A stretch of DNA of 64,000 bases from Taishania sp. (GTDB taxonomy: Bacteria > Bacteroidota > Bacteroidia > Flavobacteriales_D > Crocinitomicaceae): assembly GCA_030150045.1 (NCBI GenBank), contig JASLGM010000027.1, positions 1-64,000 on the forward strand, in the 5' to 3' direction. The notes under the pieces are model-generated. The model worked only from the letters and a program-made list of their open reading frames with translations, had not been told where the DNA came from and did no database searches. The position numbers were made by a program, and so were the translations under genes. Of this stretch, positions 45,523 through 54,921 are shown in pieces (position 1 is the first letter of the stretch; the number at the start of each line of letters is the position of its first letter).

Positions 45523-46404
45523 ATGAGTGAAAATTGGAACGGTAAATCAAAAGGGAAACCTTGGGGTTACCGTTTTTTTATTAAAGTGATAGACGTTTTC
45601 GGCGTGCGATTTGCCTATGTATTTGCAATTGGCGTGTCATTTTTTTATGTATTATTTGCAAAAAAAGAACGTAGAGCGTTGATGAACTTTTTTATAACTG
45701 GATTTGCTTATAGTCGTCCAAGAGCTTTTTTTGCTACAACGCAAACATTTTACAACTTCGCAACTGTTATCATTGACCGTTTCGCCATGCGAACAGTCCG
45801 AAAGAAAGAATTTAAACACACTTTTAAAAATATGAACTACCTATTAGATATTAACGAAGGTGGAAAAGGTGGTTTTTTAATTTCTGGACATGTTGGAAAC
45901 TGGGAAAACGCGGCTGATATGTTGGGGAATCAAATCAGTAGAAATACAAACGTTCTTCTTCTCGATGCCGAAGTGGAAAAAATAAAAGAAGTCATCCAAG
46001 AAAATACGGACGGTGCTCAATTCAATATCATTCCCATAAAAGATGATTTATCACATATTATCGCCATACATCAGGCTTTAAAAAGAGGAGAAATGATTGC
46101 TTTACATGCTGATCGAATGATGGGGCAAGATAAATATTTTGAATTACCTTTCCTTAAAAGTAAAGCTCGCTTTCCGAGTGGACCTTTTATTATGGCTTTC
46201 AAGTTTAAAGTTCCTGTCACCTTTGTCTTTGCCTCAAAAGGAAAAAATAAAACGTATCATTTAAGCTCCACCCTTCCCGTGGTGGGCTCGGAAACGGTGG
46301 ATTCACCAGAAGCTTTAGCTTTACTTTATGTTCAGCGTTTAGAGGAAGAAGTGAAACAACATCCCACACAATGGTTCAATTTTTACGACTATTTCAATGC
46401 TTAA
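45523..46404 (+). CDS. Lipid A acyltransferase-like protein (LpxL/HtrB superfamily)
   Basis: 293 residues with an N-terminal membrane segment (VRFAYVFAIGVSFFYVLFA). The acyltransferase motif ISGHVGNWENAADML holds His and Glu of the HX4E box, and LHADRMMG and FPSGPFIMA follow. Homologues in flexirubin and aryl-polyene loci are assumed to transfer the polyene acyl chain from ACP to a lipid acceptor. The 3' end overlaps the next gene by 8 bp. Confidence 0.88.
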   Translation: MSENWNGKSKGKPWGYRFFIKVIDVFGVRFAYVFAIGVSFFYVLFAKKERRALMNFFITGFAYSRPRAFFATTQTFYNFATVIIDRFAMRTVRKKEFKHTFKNMNYLLDINEGGKGGFLISGHVGNWENAADMLGNQISRNTNVLLLDAEVEKIKEVIQENTDGAQFNIIPIKDDLSHIIAIHQALKRGEMIALHADRMMGQDKYFELPFLKSKARFPSGPFIMAFKFKVPVTFVFASKGKNKTYHLSSTLPVVGSETVDSPEALALLYVQRLEEEVKQHPTQWFNFYDYFNA

Positions 46405-46807
46405 AATGAACATTAAAAAATACATTCCTCAAAGAGAACCTTTCATCATGGTTGATAAAGTAATCTGTGCAACTGCCGATACTTTTGAAACGCATTTCTT
46501 GGTAAAAGAAGATATGCTTTTCTTAGAAAACAATTGTCTTTCAGAGGCAGCGGTTATTGAAAACATTGCACAAACATGTGCCGCTGGTATGGGATATTAT
46601 CGAGAACAACATGCAATTGAGAATAATAGCATGGGGTTCATCGGTTCCATCAATAAATTAGAAGTTTTTAGCCATGCTTTTGTAGGAGAAACTATTTCTA
46701 CGAAAGTGCATATCCTTCATCAATTGGACAACATTCTATTAATTGAAGGCGTTGCCCAAGTTAAAGATCGCATTTTAGTAAAAGGACAAATGAAAATAGT
46801 TATCTAA
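46397..46807 (+). CDS. ApeP/FabZ-like 3-hydroxyacyl-ACP dehydratase 1
   Basis: A 136-residue single hot-dog domain starting KKYIPQREPFIMVDKV, typical of the ApeP-like dehydratase family. AAVIENIAQTCAAGMGYY forms the central helix. The classical His of FabZ (GHFP) is not visible; FLENNCLSEAAV stands in its place, as in other ApeP-like members. It should dehydrate the 3-hydroxy intermediate to give the conjugated double bond. Confidence 0.82.
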   Translation: MLKMNIKKYIPQREPFIMVDKVICATADTFETHFLVKEDMLFLENNCLSEAAVIENIAQTCAAGMGYYREQHAIENNSMGFIGSINKLEVFSHAFVGETISTKVHILHQLDNILLIEGVAQVKDRILVKGQMKIVI

Positions 46808-47238
46808 TGGAGGTTTTAAAACATACATTACTCCTTCCCATTCGTTTTAGTGAAACAGATGCGATGGGCGTGGTTTGGCATGGGAATTACTTGAAATTTT
46901 TTGAAGATGCTCGTGAACAATTCGGAAGAGACTTTAACATTCACTATTTGGATATGTTTAAAGCCGGTATGTTAACTCCAATTGTACATTCTGAAATCTT
47001 CCATAAAGCTTCATTGTATTATGGTGACGTTGTAAGAATTGAAAGTAAACTTATCAAATTAGCAGCAGCAAAAATCAAATTTGAATTTATCATTTACAAC
47101 GATTCTTCCAATCAAATTGCAGCAAAAGGTTCTACCACTCAAGTGTTCATGGATGCCCAATCTCGTGAATTGCAATTAACAAAACCGGATTTTTATTCCG
47201 AATGGGAAAAAAATCAAAATTGGATAGAAATTGAATAA
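46807..47238 (+). CDS. 4HBT-type acyl thioesterase
   Basis: A 143-residue hot-dog thioesterase: PIRFSETDAMGVVWHGNYLKFFEDAREQFG is the 4-hydroxybenzoyl-CoA thioesterase signature with the Asp near residue 17. It may release or edit ACP- or CoA-bound intermediates. TAATG overlap with the preceding gene, 8-bp overlap with the next. Confidence 0.9.
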   Translation: MEVLKHTLLLPIRFSETDAMGVVWHGNYLKFFEDAREQFGRDFNIHYLDMFKAGMLTPIVHSEIFHKASLYYGDVVRIESKLIKLAAAKIKFEFIIYNDSSNQIAAKGSTTQVFMDAQSRELQLTKPDFYSEWEKNQNWIEIE

Positions 47239-48313
47239 TATTTTTTTGACATATAGCTCTTTAGTGACGCCTTTAGGAAATGACGTTTCGTCTAATTTCG
47301 AAGCTTTATTGGCAGGCCAATCAGGAATTTCTTGTCATCTAGGAGTAGGTATTCAACAAGAAGATCTTTACCTGTCTTTGTTCCATGACCGATCCATATC
47401 CACGTATAATTCTCTTTTGGCATTAGCCATTGAAGAAGCCATTTCACGTTTTCCAGAAATCGATTTTTCAAGTGAGAAAACAGGTTTTATTATCAGTTCT
47501 ACAAAAGGAAATCTAGAAGATTTACACACCAATGTTTTTTCTTCAACTCGAACTATCATTCGCGAAAAGTCAAAAAACACACATCCTGTCATTATTTTAT
47601 CGAATGCGTGTATCAGTGGAGTAAGTGCCATTAATGTTGCTGCAAACGCCGTTCGAAATTCTATCTTTGAACAGGTTTTAGTAATCGGAATTGATATGGT
47701 CTGGGATTTTGTGAAATTTGGTTTTCAATCCCTTTATGCAATGAGCTCTACTCCTGTTCAGCCTTTTGACATAAATAGAAAAGGAGTAAATTTAGGCGAA
47801 GCAATGGCAAGTATTTTAGTTAGCTCAAAAATAAAGAATGTTAATTCTTGTATTTATTTAAGTGGTTCTAACTCTAACGATGCCAATCACATTTCGGGTC
47901 CATCTAGAACAGGAGAAGGCCTTGTAAGAACCATACAGCAAACGCTTGATCGAGCAAGATTAGCTTCAAGTGAAATCGATTTCATTTCGGGTCATGGAAC
48001 TGGAACTCTTTTCAATGATGAGATGGAAGCTATCGCATTTAACCGTACGCATCTATCTCAAACTCCTATCCATAGTTTAAAAGGATATTTTGGACATACA
48101 CTAGGAGCAGCAGGTGTATTAGAAACAAACATTGCTTTGGCAATGGTAGAACACCAAACACTTGTCCCTTGTCTTGGTTATATGGAAATGGGAACATCGG
48201 TTCCTTTATCTATCGTACAAGAAGTAAGTCCATCAAAAATAGAAACAGTATTAAAAACCGCATCTGGATTTGGTGGTGGTAATGCCTCACTCCTATTTCA
48301 AAAAGCAAAATGA
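47231..48313 (+). CDS. Beta-ketoacyl-ACP synthase 2
   Basis: A 360-residue ketosynthase, somewhat short. Cys127 is in LSNACISGVSAINVA, and the histidines are in DFISGHGTGTLFNDEME and KGYFGHTLGAAGVLE. The end is SGFGGGNASLLF. Catalytic residues are complete, so it should be active rather than a chain-length factor. ATGA overlap with the next gene. Confidence 0.88.
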   Translation: MNNIFLTYSSLVTPLGNDVSSNFEALLAGQSGISCHLGVGIQQEDLYLSLFHDRSISTYNSLLALAIEEAISRFPEIDFSSEKTGFIISSTKGNLEDLHTNVFSSTRTIIREKSKNTHPVIILSNACISGVSAINVAANAVRNSIFEQVLVIGIDMVWDFVKFGFQSLYAMSSTPVQPFDINRKGVNLGEAMASILVSSKIKNVNSCIYLSGSNSNDANHISGPSRTGEGLVRTIQQTLDRARLASSEIDFISGHGTGTLFNDEMEAIAFNRTHLSQTPIHSLKGYFGHTLGAAGVLETNIALAMVEHQTLVPCLGYMEMGTSVPLSIVQEVSPSKIETVLKTASGFGGGNASLLFQKAK

Positions 48314-48852
48314 AAATCATAGCAGAAGTACATCTCGACGCGATTACCTTGTCCATCTCAGGCGCTCCTTCTTTAGTTCACACGGAAGAAAATTGGTTAA
48401 AAGCCGCATATCAACAACTTGAGGTAGATTACCCTAAGTTTTACAAGATGGATGTATTATCTAAAATGGCTTTTATTTGTGTGGAACATTTAAAAAAAAA
48501 CGGACCTGAAAATTGGTTTGTTTCTGAAAAGACTCCACAAATCATTGCGAATGCAAATGCTAGTACATATACAGACTTTCAATTTATTGAAAGTTACCAG
48601 AACGGGAAAAGCCCTAGCCCTTCCCTTTTTGTTTACACTTTACCCAATATTGTAACTGGAGAATTAGCTATTAGAAATAAATGGTACGGACAAAACTGGT
48701 TCTTTATCATTGAAGAATTAGATTGGATTTTTTTAGAACAACAAATAAGCCTAAATTTATATGATTATTCAGGCTATTTAATTTGTGGTTGGACAGATGT
48801 TAGAGATTCGCTCGACACGGCCACCGCAACATTCAGACTTATAGAATTATAA
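48310..48852 (+). CDS. Small protein of the pigment operon, ketosynthase-N-like
   Basis: 180 residues with no catalytic motif. The stretch SPSPSLFVYTLPNIVTGELAIRNKWYGQNWFFI is reminiscent of the Ketoacyl-synt_2 family, where SP..F..SLPN...A.. replaces the active-site region. It may be a truncated ketosynthase-fold partner of the preceding ketosynthase. Overlaps it by 4 bp; 13 bp before ACP 2. The assignment is tentative. Confidence 0.6.
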   Translation: MKIIAEVHLDAITLSISGAPSLVHTEENWLKAAYQQLEVDYPKFYKMDVLSKMAFICVEHLKKNGPENWFVSEKTPQIIANANASTYTDFQFIESYQNGKSPSPSLFVYTLPNIVTGELAIRNKWYGQNWFFIIEELDWIFLEQQISLNLYDYSGYLICGWTDVRDSLDTATATFRLIEL

Positions 48853-48865
48853 AATACAACAAAAA

Positions 48866-49120
48866 ATGAGTGAATTAAAAGAGCAACTTAAGGCTCAAAT
48901 CATCGAACAATTGAATTTAGAAGACTTAACTCCAGCAGATATAGCTAACGACCAATCTTTGTTTGCTGAAGATGGATTAGGTTTGGATTCAATTGATGCA
49001 TTGGAATTTATCGTTTTATTAGAAGCAAATTACGGATTGAAATTAGCCGACCCCTCACAAGGAAAAGATGTATTCAACTCTGTAAATTCACTTGCTGCAT
49101 TTATTGAGGCGAACAAATAA
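48866..49120 (+). CDS. Acyl carrier protein 2
   Basis: 84 residues. Ser42 in DGLGLDSIDALEFIVLLE is the phosphopantetheine site. Two distinct ACPs are usual in aryl-polyene-type systems. The stop overlaps the next start (TAATG). Confidence 0.93.
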   Translation: MSELKEQLKAQIIEQLNLEDLTPADIANDQSLFAEDGLGLDSIDALEFIVLLEANYGLKLADPSQGKDVFNSVNSLAAFIEANK

Positions 49121-50295
49121 TGAAAATTCTCGTTACAGGATACGGAGCATTTAGTTCAATTGGTGAAAATGTCAATCAACATTTTGATGCATTAACATAC
49201 GGTAGAACAGGAATAAAATGGGGATCGAAGGATTACTCAAAACCTTTTCTAGTGGGTGAAATTAATGGATTAAAACGTGATTGGATTACTAAATACAAAC
49301 TCAATGTACGTGGTTCGCGAACAACTGTATTTGGAGCAATTGCTGCAAAAGAGGCTTTCCAAAATCACAAAATAGACAAACGTATTCGAACTGGAATCAT
49401 ATCAGGAACTTCTGTAGGAGGAATGGATCTTTCGGAAATCATTTTCCGAGACATGCAAGTCGACGCTTCTTCGAACATACAACTTTTCAAATACCACCCA
49501 AGTGGTAATACCACGCAACAAATTGCGGAAGAATTAGGAATAAAGGATTATTATAACACCATTTCCACAGCCTGTTCTTCTGCAGCGAACGCTATCATTA
49601 TGGGGGCACGCTTAATTAACAACGGTATACTTGACCGTGTAATTGTAGGTGGCTGTGATGCGCTTTCAGAATTCACAATTAAAGGTTTTGAATCATTAAT
49701 GATTTATTCTGATGAATGGTGTCGCCCTTTTGACGCTACGCGAAAAGGATTAAATCTTGGTGAAGGAGCTGGATATTTAGTTCTCGAGTCAGAAGAGAGC
49801 AATCTTAATTCTCAAGCGCCAATTTACGCAGAACTAAAAGGTTGGGGTACAGCATCCGATGCCTTCCACCAAACTGCTTCTTCACCTGAAGGGAAAGGCG
49901 CGCAAATGGCAATGACGGAAGCACTATATCAAGCAGGTTTGAAGCCAGAAGATATCAATTATATCAATGCTCATGGTACAGCTACTCCGAATAATGATTT
50001 ATCGGAATCTCAAGCCATAAAAGCAATATTCACAACGGGAATCCCAGCTTTTTCGTCTACAAAAGCGAATACAGGTCACACTTTAGCTGCTTGTGGTGCT
50101 TTAGAAGCTATATTCTGTATTCTTGCCATTGAAAACCACTGTATTTTTCCAACGCTGAATCACAGAATAAACATTCCTGAAACGGATCTTACTCCAGTAA
50201 AACACTTTATGGAACATCAAACCGTAGATTATGCATTGAGTAACAGTTTTGGTTTCGGTGGAAACAATTCAACCTTAATTTTTGGAAAGTTATGA
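49120..50295 (+). CDS. Beta-ketoacyl-ACP synthase 3
   Basis: A 391-residue condensing enzyme. Cys152 is in STACSSAANAIIMGA, and the histidines are in NAHGTATPNNDLSE and KANTGHTLAACGALE. The end is SNSFGFGGNNSTLIFG. It overlaps the downstream chain-length-factor-like gene by 4 bp, suggesting that the two form a heterodimer as in aryl-polyene and type II polyketide systems. Confidence 0.92.
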   Translation: MKILVTGYGAFSSIGENVNQHFDALTYGRTGIKWGSKDYSKPFLVGEINGLKRDWITKYKLNVRGSRTTVFGAIAAKEAFQNHKIDKRIRTGIISGTSVGGMDLSEIIFRDMQVDASSNIQLFKYHPSGNTTQQIAEELGIKDYYNTISTACSSAANAIIMGARLINNGILDRVIVGGCDALSEFTIKGFESLMIYSDEWCRPFDATRKGLNLGEGAGYLVLESEESNLNSQAPIYAELKGWGTASDAFHQTASSPEGKGAQMAMTEALYQAGLKPEDINYINAHGTATPNNDLSESQAIKAIFTTGIPAFSSTKANTGHTLAACGALEAIFCILAIENHCIFPTLNHRINIPETDLTPVKHFMEHQTVDYALSNSFGFGGNNSTLIFGKL

Positions 50296-51185
50296 TTGGT
50301 GTAAAAAAATGCATTAGTATTTCGCATCTGCCCACTTTTGGAGTTGAAAATATATGGTCAGTACTGAAAACTGTTTTACCTAATTCGGAATTAATTGCTC
50401 CTGATTATAAAACATATATTCCTGCCGCCTCTTTACGAAGATTCAGCCCTATACTCCGATTTTCATATGCTGCCGCAATGGCATTACAGAAAGAGAGCGA
50501 CATCCAGTTTGATGGAATCATAGTAGGCACAGGTTTAGGTTGTTTAAAAGACACGGAAAAATTTTTGCAGACAGTCATAAATTCTAAAGGGGAAAGCCTC
50601 TCTCCTACTGCTTTTATTCAGTCCACACACAATACAATCGGCGGTGCATTATCTATAGCATTAACAAATCATGCCTATAACATGACGCATACCCAAGAAT
50701 ATTTTTCATTCGAGTGGGCACTAATAGACGCGATGATGAAGATCGAAGAAGGAAGTGAAAATATTTTAGTTGGGGCAGCGGATGAATACATAGATTTCTT
50801 ATCCAAACTGCAACCAAAGTTGATTGCAAACGACTTTCCATTAACAAGCGGAACCACCTTTGCTCATCTATCTAATGAAAGTGATGTTGTTCTAAAAGCA
50901 ATTATGCTATCTAGTGGCAATTTAAAAACAGATTTAATTGCTTTTTTAAACAAAAATGGTTGTTCCGAAGAAGACATCGACATCCAATTAATAGCCAAAG
51001 AATGTAAAGAACTTCCAACGGGTTTCCTATACACTTTGTACACAGGAAATCACCAAGCTCACAGTGCATTCGCTTTTCATTTAGCTGTAGACGCAATCCG
51101 ACATGAAAAGAAAAAGAAAATAGTAATTATCAATAATCACCACGCCGACAAAAGAAGCTTTATGCTGCTACAAGGAAATGAATAA
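50292..51185 (+). CDS. Chain-length-factor-like ketosynthase subunit
   Basis: A 297-residue ketosynthase-fold protein without the active-site Cys: the corresponding region reads AFIQSTHNTIGGALSIAL. IVGTGLGCLKDTEKFL and the GAADEY segment match the Ketoacyl-synt_2 family. It is best explained as the non-catalytic partner of ketosynthase 3, setting polyene length. It overlaps the deacetylase gene by 8 bp. Confidence 0.82.
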   Translation: MIGVKKCISISHLPTFGVENIWSVLKTVLPNSELIAPDYKTYIPAASLRRFSPILRFSYAAAMALQKESDIQFDGIIVGTGLGCLKDTEKFLQTVINSKGESLSPTAFIQSTHNTIGGALSIALTNHAYNMTHTQEYFSFEWALIDAMMKIEEGSENILVGAADEYIDFLSKLQPKLIANDFPLTSGTTFAHLSNESDVVLKAIMLSSGNLKTDLIAFLNKNGCSEEDIDIQLIAKECKELPTGFLYTLYTGNHQAHSAFAFHLAVDAIRHEKKKKIVIINNHHADKRSFMLLQGNE

Positions 51186-51936
51186 ACACACACAAAATGT
51201 TCTTTTTCTAGGAATTGGAATAAGCTTAGCTTTTTTATTACCAAGTACCGTAATGAAATGGTGTTTGGGTATATTGGTTTTCCTCATTTTTTCCATTCGT
51301 TTAGCTGTTGGAATATCCGTGATTCGCTACAATTACTTTTTAAAAGCCATTCATCAAGTACCTGACAACAGAGTATTACTGACCTTCGATGATGGCCCCC
51401 ACCCTATTCATACACCACAGATTTTGGAAATCTTACATCGGCATAATGTTGGAGCCATATTTTTTGTCATCGGTAACAAAATCGAGGGAAATGAAAGGAT
51501 AATTAATGCTCTAATTGATTCAGGTCATCTTGTTGCCAACCACACTTTTTCCCACCCACATCAATTTGCTCTACTATCTACAAAAAAGGTAATCAGCGAA
51601 ATAGTAAAAGGCCAAAAATCGCTTGATTCCATAAAAAAATCTTCACCTCAGCTCTTTCGAACGCCCATTGGCGTTACAAATCCCAATATTGCTCGTGCTA
51701 TTAGAAAAACAAAAGTAACCCCCATCGGTTGGTCTTTGCGTACATTAGATACACGTGCTCAATCCAAAACATGGGTCAATCAACTCGTTTCCAAAACAAA
51801 AAAAGGGGACATCGTACTTTTTCATGATACACAAAAGCAAACTGTTGAACAATTGGAGACCTATATCCTACAGCTCAAAGAAAATGGTATCGAATTTGTA
51901 AATACTTCACACATAAAAGAATTATTCCATGTATAA
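51178..51936 (+). CDS. Membrane-anchored polysaccharide deacetylase-like protein
   Basis: 252 residues. Two N-terminal membrane helices (5-45) lead into a NodB domain with metal-site motifs LLTFDDGPHP and NHTFSHPH and the RTPIGVTNPN loop. NodB proteins deacetylate N-acetyl sugars. Homologues recur in flexirubin loci, where the substrate is unknown. Overlaps the LolA gene by 8 bp. Confidence 0.9.
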   Translation: MNKHTQNVLFLGIGISLAFLLPSTVMKWCLGILVFLIFSIRLAVGISVIRYNYFLKAIHQVPDNRVLLTFDDGPHPIHTPQILEILHRHNVGAIFFVIGNKIEGNERIINALIDSGHLVANHTFSHPHQFALLSTKKVISEIVKGQKSLDSIKKSSPQLFRTPIGVTNPNIARAIRKTKVTPIGWSLRTLDTRAQSKTWVNQLVSKTKKGDIVLFHDTQKQTVEQLETYILQLKENGIEFVNTSHIKELFHV

Positions 51937-52552
51937 ACATTTCATTTTATTTACCTTCTTGCTTTCTTCACTTTTTGGTTTAGGACAATCTTATTCTAAA
52001 GTTACTCAAATTGAAACCATCAAATCCTTTCTCAAAGAAAAACAAAAAGACTTAAATAGTATTCAGGCTTCCTTTAGTGAAACAACAAATAATCCTATGC
52101 TTACTGAGTCACAAAAAGGAAACGGTTATTTTTATTACGTAAAAACAGATAAAATACGCTGGGAAAATACGACATCTAAAGTCATTATGCTAATGGATGG
52201 AAAAAACACGAAGTTGTATGAAAAAGGAAAACTGGTACAAAATGCCACAGCACAGCGCATTACAGGACAGATACAAAAAATGATTGTAGGAATGATCAAT
52301 GGTGACTTCTTAGAAAGTGATGAATACGAAGTACGCTATTTCCAAAATACATCAGCTTATAAACTTGAACTAACTCCAAAAAACAGCAGATTAGCCAAAG
52401 AAATCAAACAAATGAATCTTACATTTAACCGTACAACGGGCCTCCTTAACACATTAGAAATGATACAAAAAAGTAATATTTCTATCCTTTATGGATTTAC
52501 TGATATGAAGATTAACAAAGACATTCCTTCAACTAAATTCAATACTTTATAA
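51929..52552 (+). CDS. LolA-family outer-membrane lipoprotein carrier-like protein
   Basis: 207 residues with signal peptide HFILFTFLLSSLFGLGQ. The fold pattern IQASFSETTNNPMLTESQKGNGYFYYVKTDKIRWEN is that of LolA/LppX-like carriers. In polyene pigment loci such proteins are thought to ferry the lipid-like pigment across the periplasm, together with the MMPL exporter. Confidence 0.88.
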   Translation: MYKHFILFTFLLSSLFGLGQSYSKVTQIETIKSFLKEKQKDLNSIQASFSETTNNPMLTESQKGNGYFYYVKTDKIRWENTTSKVIMLMDGKNTKLYEKGKLVQNATAQRITGQIQKMIVGMINGDFLESDEYEVRYFQNTSAYKLELTPKNSRLAKEIKQMNLTFNRTTGLLNTLEMIQKSNISILYGFTDMKINKDIPSTKFNTL

Positions 52553-52944
52553 TGGCATTACCTATTGACTTTTACACAGTAATTTCTTCAATTAAAGAAG
52601 AAAAAACAGCAACCTTTCAGCTTCGTCTTAATGCTAAACACGCCATTTTCGAAGGTCACTTCCCCGGAAAACCTGTAACTCCTGGTGTCGTACAGTTGGA
52701 GATCATCAAAGATCTATTGTCCGAAACCCTAGCAACAAAAGTAGAATTAAAGCAATTGACAGCTTGTAAATACACATCAATACTTGATCCTGAAACACAC
52801 CCAGAAATTACTTTAACACTTCAACATCAAGAAGTAGAATTCGGGACAAAAATCACTGCTGTAATTGGAAAAGAAGAAACGACCTTCACAAAAGTCTCTG
52901 CAATTTATTCTCCTTGTTTTCTAAAAAGCGACAATAAAGCATAA
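52552..52944 (+). CDS. FabZ-like 3-hydroxyacyl-ACP dehydratase 2
   Basis: A 130-residue hot-dog protein with the FabA/Z-type segment FEGHFPGKPVTPGVVQLE, including the catalytic-type His. It differs from dehydratase 1, which lacks this motif. It is the last gene of the operon; its 3' end overlaps the convergent GT2-DUF2062 gene by 40 bp. Confidence 0.85.
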   Translation: MALPIDFYTVISSIKEEKTATFQLRLNAKHAIFEGHFPGKPVTPGVVQLEIIKDLLSETLATKVELKQLTACKYTSILDPETHPEITLTLQHQEVEFGTKITAVIGKEETTFTKVSAIYSPCFLKSDNKA

Positions 52945-54062
52945 GAGATACCGAAAGTAACTACTCCCATTAGCGTTGCAAAAACAACTGCTCCCACATA
53001 ATAGTGCATTACATTTTCTTTTATACTTTCTAAGGACAATTGAGACAAAACTCCCAACTGTATTTCCTCTCCATACACCCATTGCCCTATGGCAAGACTA
53101 CCTGCAATAATGAAGGGTATCATCGGTGGTATAGAGATATTAGCAGCTGTAATAAATAAAACCTTATTCAAACGAAAAAAGACCGCAATTGGAATACCAA
53201 TCATCAGTTGAAACCCCCAAATAGGAAAAATGCCCCAAAACACACCAAAAGCCAATGAAATAGCTTTGCGTAAATTTGTTTCCTCTGGCTTTATCGCTTC
53301 TTGTTTGATCTTCAATAAGGTATCCTTAGAAAGCAATCGCTTAGGATAATAATACAAGATAGCCAATAAAAAAAGTACTGTGTTTAATACCGATATACGA
53401 AAGAAATCTCGAGCAGGTCGGAAATGAGAAACGCGCTCCTCAGGATCGTATTTCACCCGTATAGGAACAGGAAAAAAAGCAACACCCCTCCAAGCTAAAC
53501 GGACAATTACTTCTATTTCTAACTCAAACTTACGAGTAAATAGACGCAATTTTGAAATTGGTTGTAAAGGATACGCCCTAAAACCCGTTTGGGTATCTGG
53601 AAGGGAAATCCACGTTTCTACTTTAAACCAAAAATTTGAAAATTTGTTCCCAAAAGAACTTTTCCCAGGTACTCCCTCTTGCTCCATATTACGTGACCCC
53701 ATAATCACAGCTCCTGGGTGCGCTTCTACCGCTTCTACTATAACCCCTAAGTCAGAAGGGTAATGTTGACCATCTGAATCAATCGTTATTGCATAGGAAA
53801 AACCTTGTGTGTGTGCGTAGGTAAACCCCTTTCTTAAACTCGTTCCCTTACCTGAATTTCGGGTATTCTTCAATACATGAATGCGATCGGAATATTCTGC
53901 AAGTATAACTGCTGTAGCATCCGTACTCCCATCATTGACAACAATCAATCGTTTCTCAGGAATCACCGTCAACAATTCGTCTAAGATCCGTTTTAACGTC
54001 CTATCGTTATTATACGTTGGAACAAGTACACATGCATTTATCGTTTCCAGATTTATCTTCAT
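52905..54062 (-). CDS. GT2 glycosyltransferase fused to DUF2062
   Basis: 385 residues. The N-terminal GT-A domain (ACVLVPTYNNDRTLKRILDELL, VNDGSTDAT, TIDSDGQHYPSD) is a dolichyl-phosphate-mannose-synthase-like transferase. The C-terminal third is a DUF2062 membrane domain (ISLAFGVFWGIFPIWGFQLMIGIPIAVFFRLNK). This fusion recurs in flexirubin clusters. It is tail-to-tail with the pigment operon. Confidence 0.9.
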   Translation of the reverse strand: MKINLETINACVLVPTYNNDRTLKRILDELLTVIPEKRLIVVNDGSTDATAVILAEYSDRIHVLKNTRNSGKGTSLRKGFTYAHTQGFSYAITIDSDGQHYPSDLGVIVEAVEAHPGAVIMGSRNMEQEGVPGKSSFGNKFSNFWFKVETWISLPDTQTGFRAYPLQPISKLRLFTRKFELEIEVIVRLAWRGVAFFPVPIRVKYDPEERVSHFRPARDFFRISVLNTVLFLLAILYYYPKRLLSKDTLLKIKQEAIKPEETNLRKAISLAFGVFWGIFPIWGFQLMIGIPIAVFFRLNKVLFITAANISIPPMIPFIIAGSLAIGQWVYGEEIQLGVLSQLSLESIKENVMHYYVGAVVFATLMGVVTFGISYALLSLFRKQGE

Positions 54063-54078
54063 CGTTCAATGCATACAT

Positions 54079-54849
54079 CTATTTACCCAAAAGTTCTTTG
54101 TCAAAGGATTCACATTTGTCGATATGCACAAACAAATAATCACCTTGTTCCAATTGTTGTTCTCCCTCCTCCTTAACAAAAAGATAGTTTGAAATACCAT
54201 ATCGAACATAACCTAGTTCTTCTAAAAACGGAAATAAAAATCGTTCATTCCCGTCCGAAATTTCTAACTGAATCGTCGGTTTATGTGCAATTAATATCGG
54301 CTTTAACTCCTGAAAAACATGCCATTCATACCCTTCAATATCGCACTTTATATAATCGATTTTTGTTTCTTTAGCCAACAATTCTGATCCCTTTACGATC
54401 TGTACAGCTACCGTTTTATGCATCGCCTTTTCGACTTCATCTTTTGCTATATGAGGTAATCCAGTTCGAATAACACCATTATCCTCTGGTAGAACCATAT
54501 CCAATACACCAGGTTCGTTTCCTAAAGCGACATTATGTATCTCAACGTTTGTTCGATTTCCTAAGAAGTGAGTTAACACGGCATAAAAACCAGGAATGGG
54601 TTCAATACAAATTACCTTTCCTTTTGGAGTAAGATTGGAAAACGTTTTTGCAAAATACCCTAAGTTTGCTCCTATATCAACCACAACATCATCTGGTTGT
54701 ATCAATTGCTTCACTTTATAATGATATTTATATGCTGGCTTTCCCTTCAGAATTCCCGTGTTATACAACGCATAAAACGAGCGATGTAACACTTTTAGGT
54801 AGGTATCCTGAGAAATAACTTTTGCTAGTACTTGTTTGACTCCATTCAT
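54079..54849 (-). CDS. FkbM-family methyltransferase
   Basis: 256 residues. The SAM-binding motif VVDIGANLGYFAKTFS near 55 is followed by GKVICIEPIPGFYAVL and IDYIKCDIEGYEWHVFQEL, all FkbM hallmarks. It is an O-methyltransferase by family, substrate unknown; a sugar or a pigment hydroxyl is possible given the neighbouring GT2 gene (16-bp gap). Confidence 0.88.
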   Translation of the reverse strand: MNGVKQVLAKVISQDTYLKVLHRSFYALYNTGILKGKPAYKYHYKVKQLIQPDDVVVDIGANLGYFAKTFSNLTPKGKVICIEPIPGFYAVLTHFLGNRTNVEIHNVALGNEPGVLDMVLPEDNGVIRTGLPHIAKDEVEKAMHKTVAVQIVKGSELLAKETKIDYIKCDIEGYEWHVFQELKPILIAHKPTIQLEISDGNERFLFPFLEELGYVRYGISNYLFVKEEGEQQLEQGDYLFVHIDKCESFDKELLGK

Positions 54850-54921
54850 AATTAAAGCTAAAGTACCTATTTTTTTAGATTTTCAACACCAACAAAAGCG
54901 ATGATTTTACTATCTTTGTCT

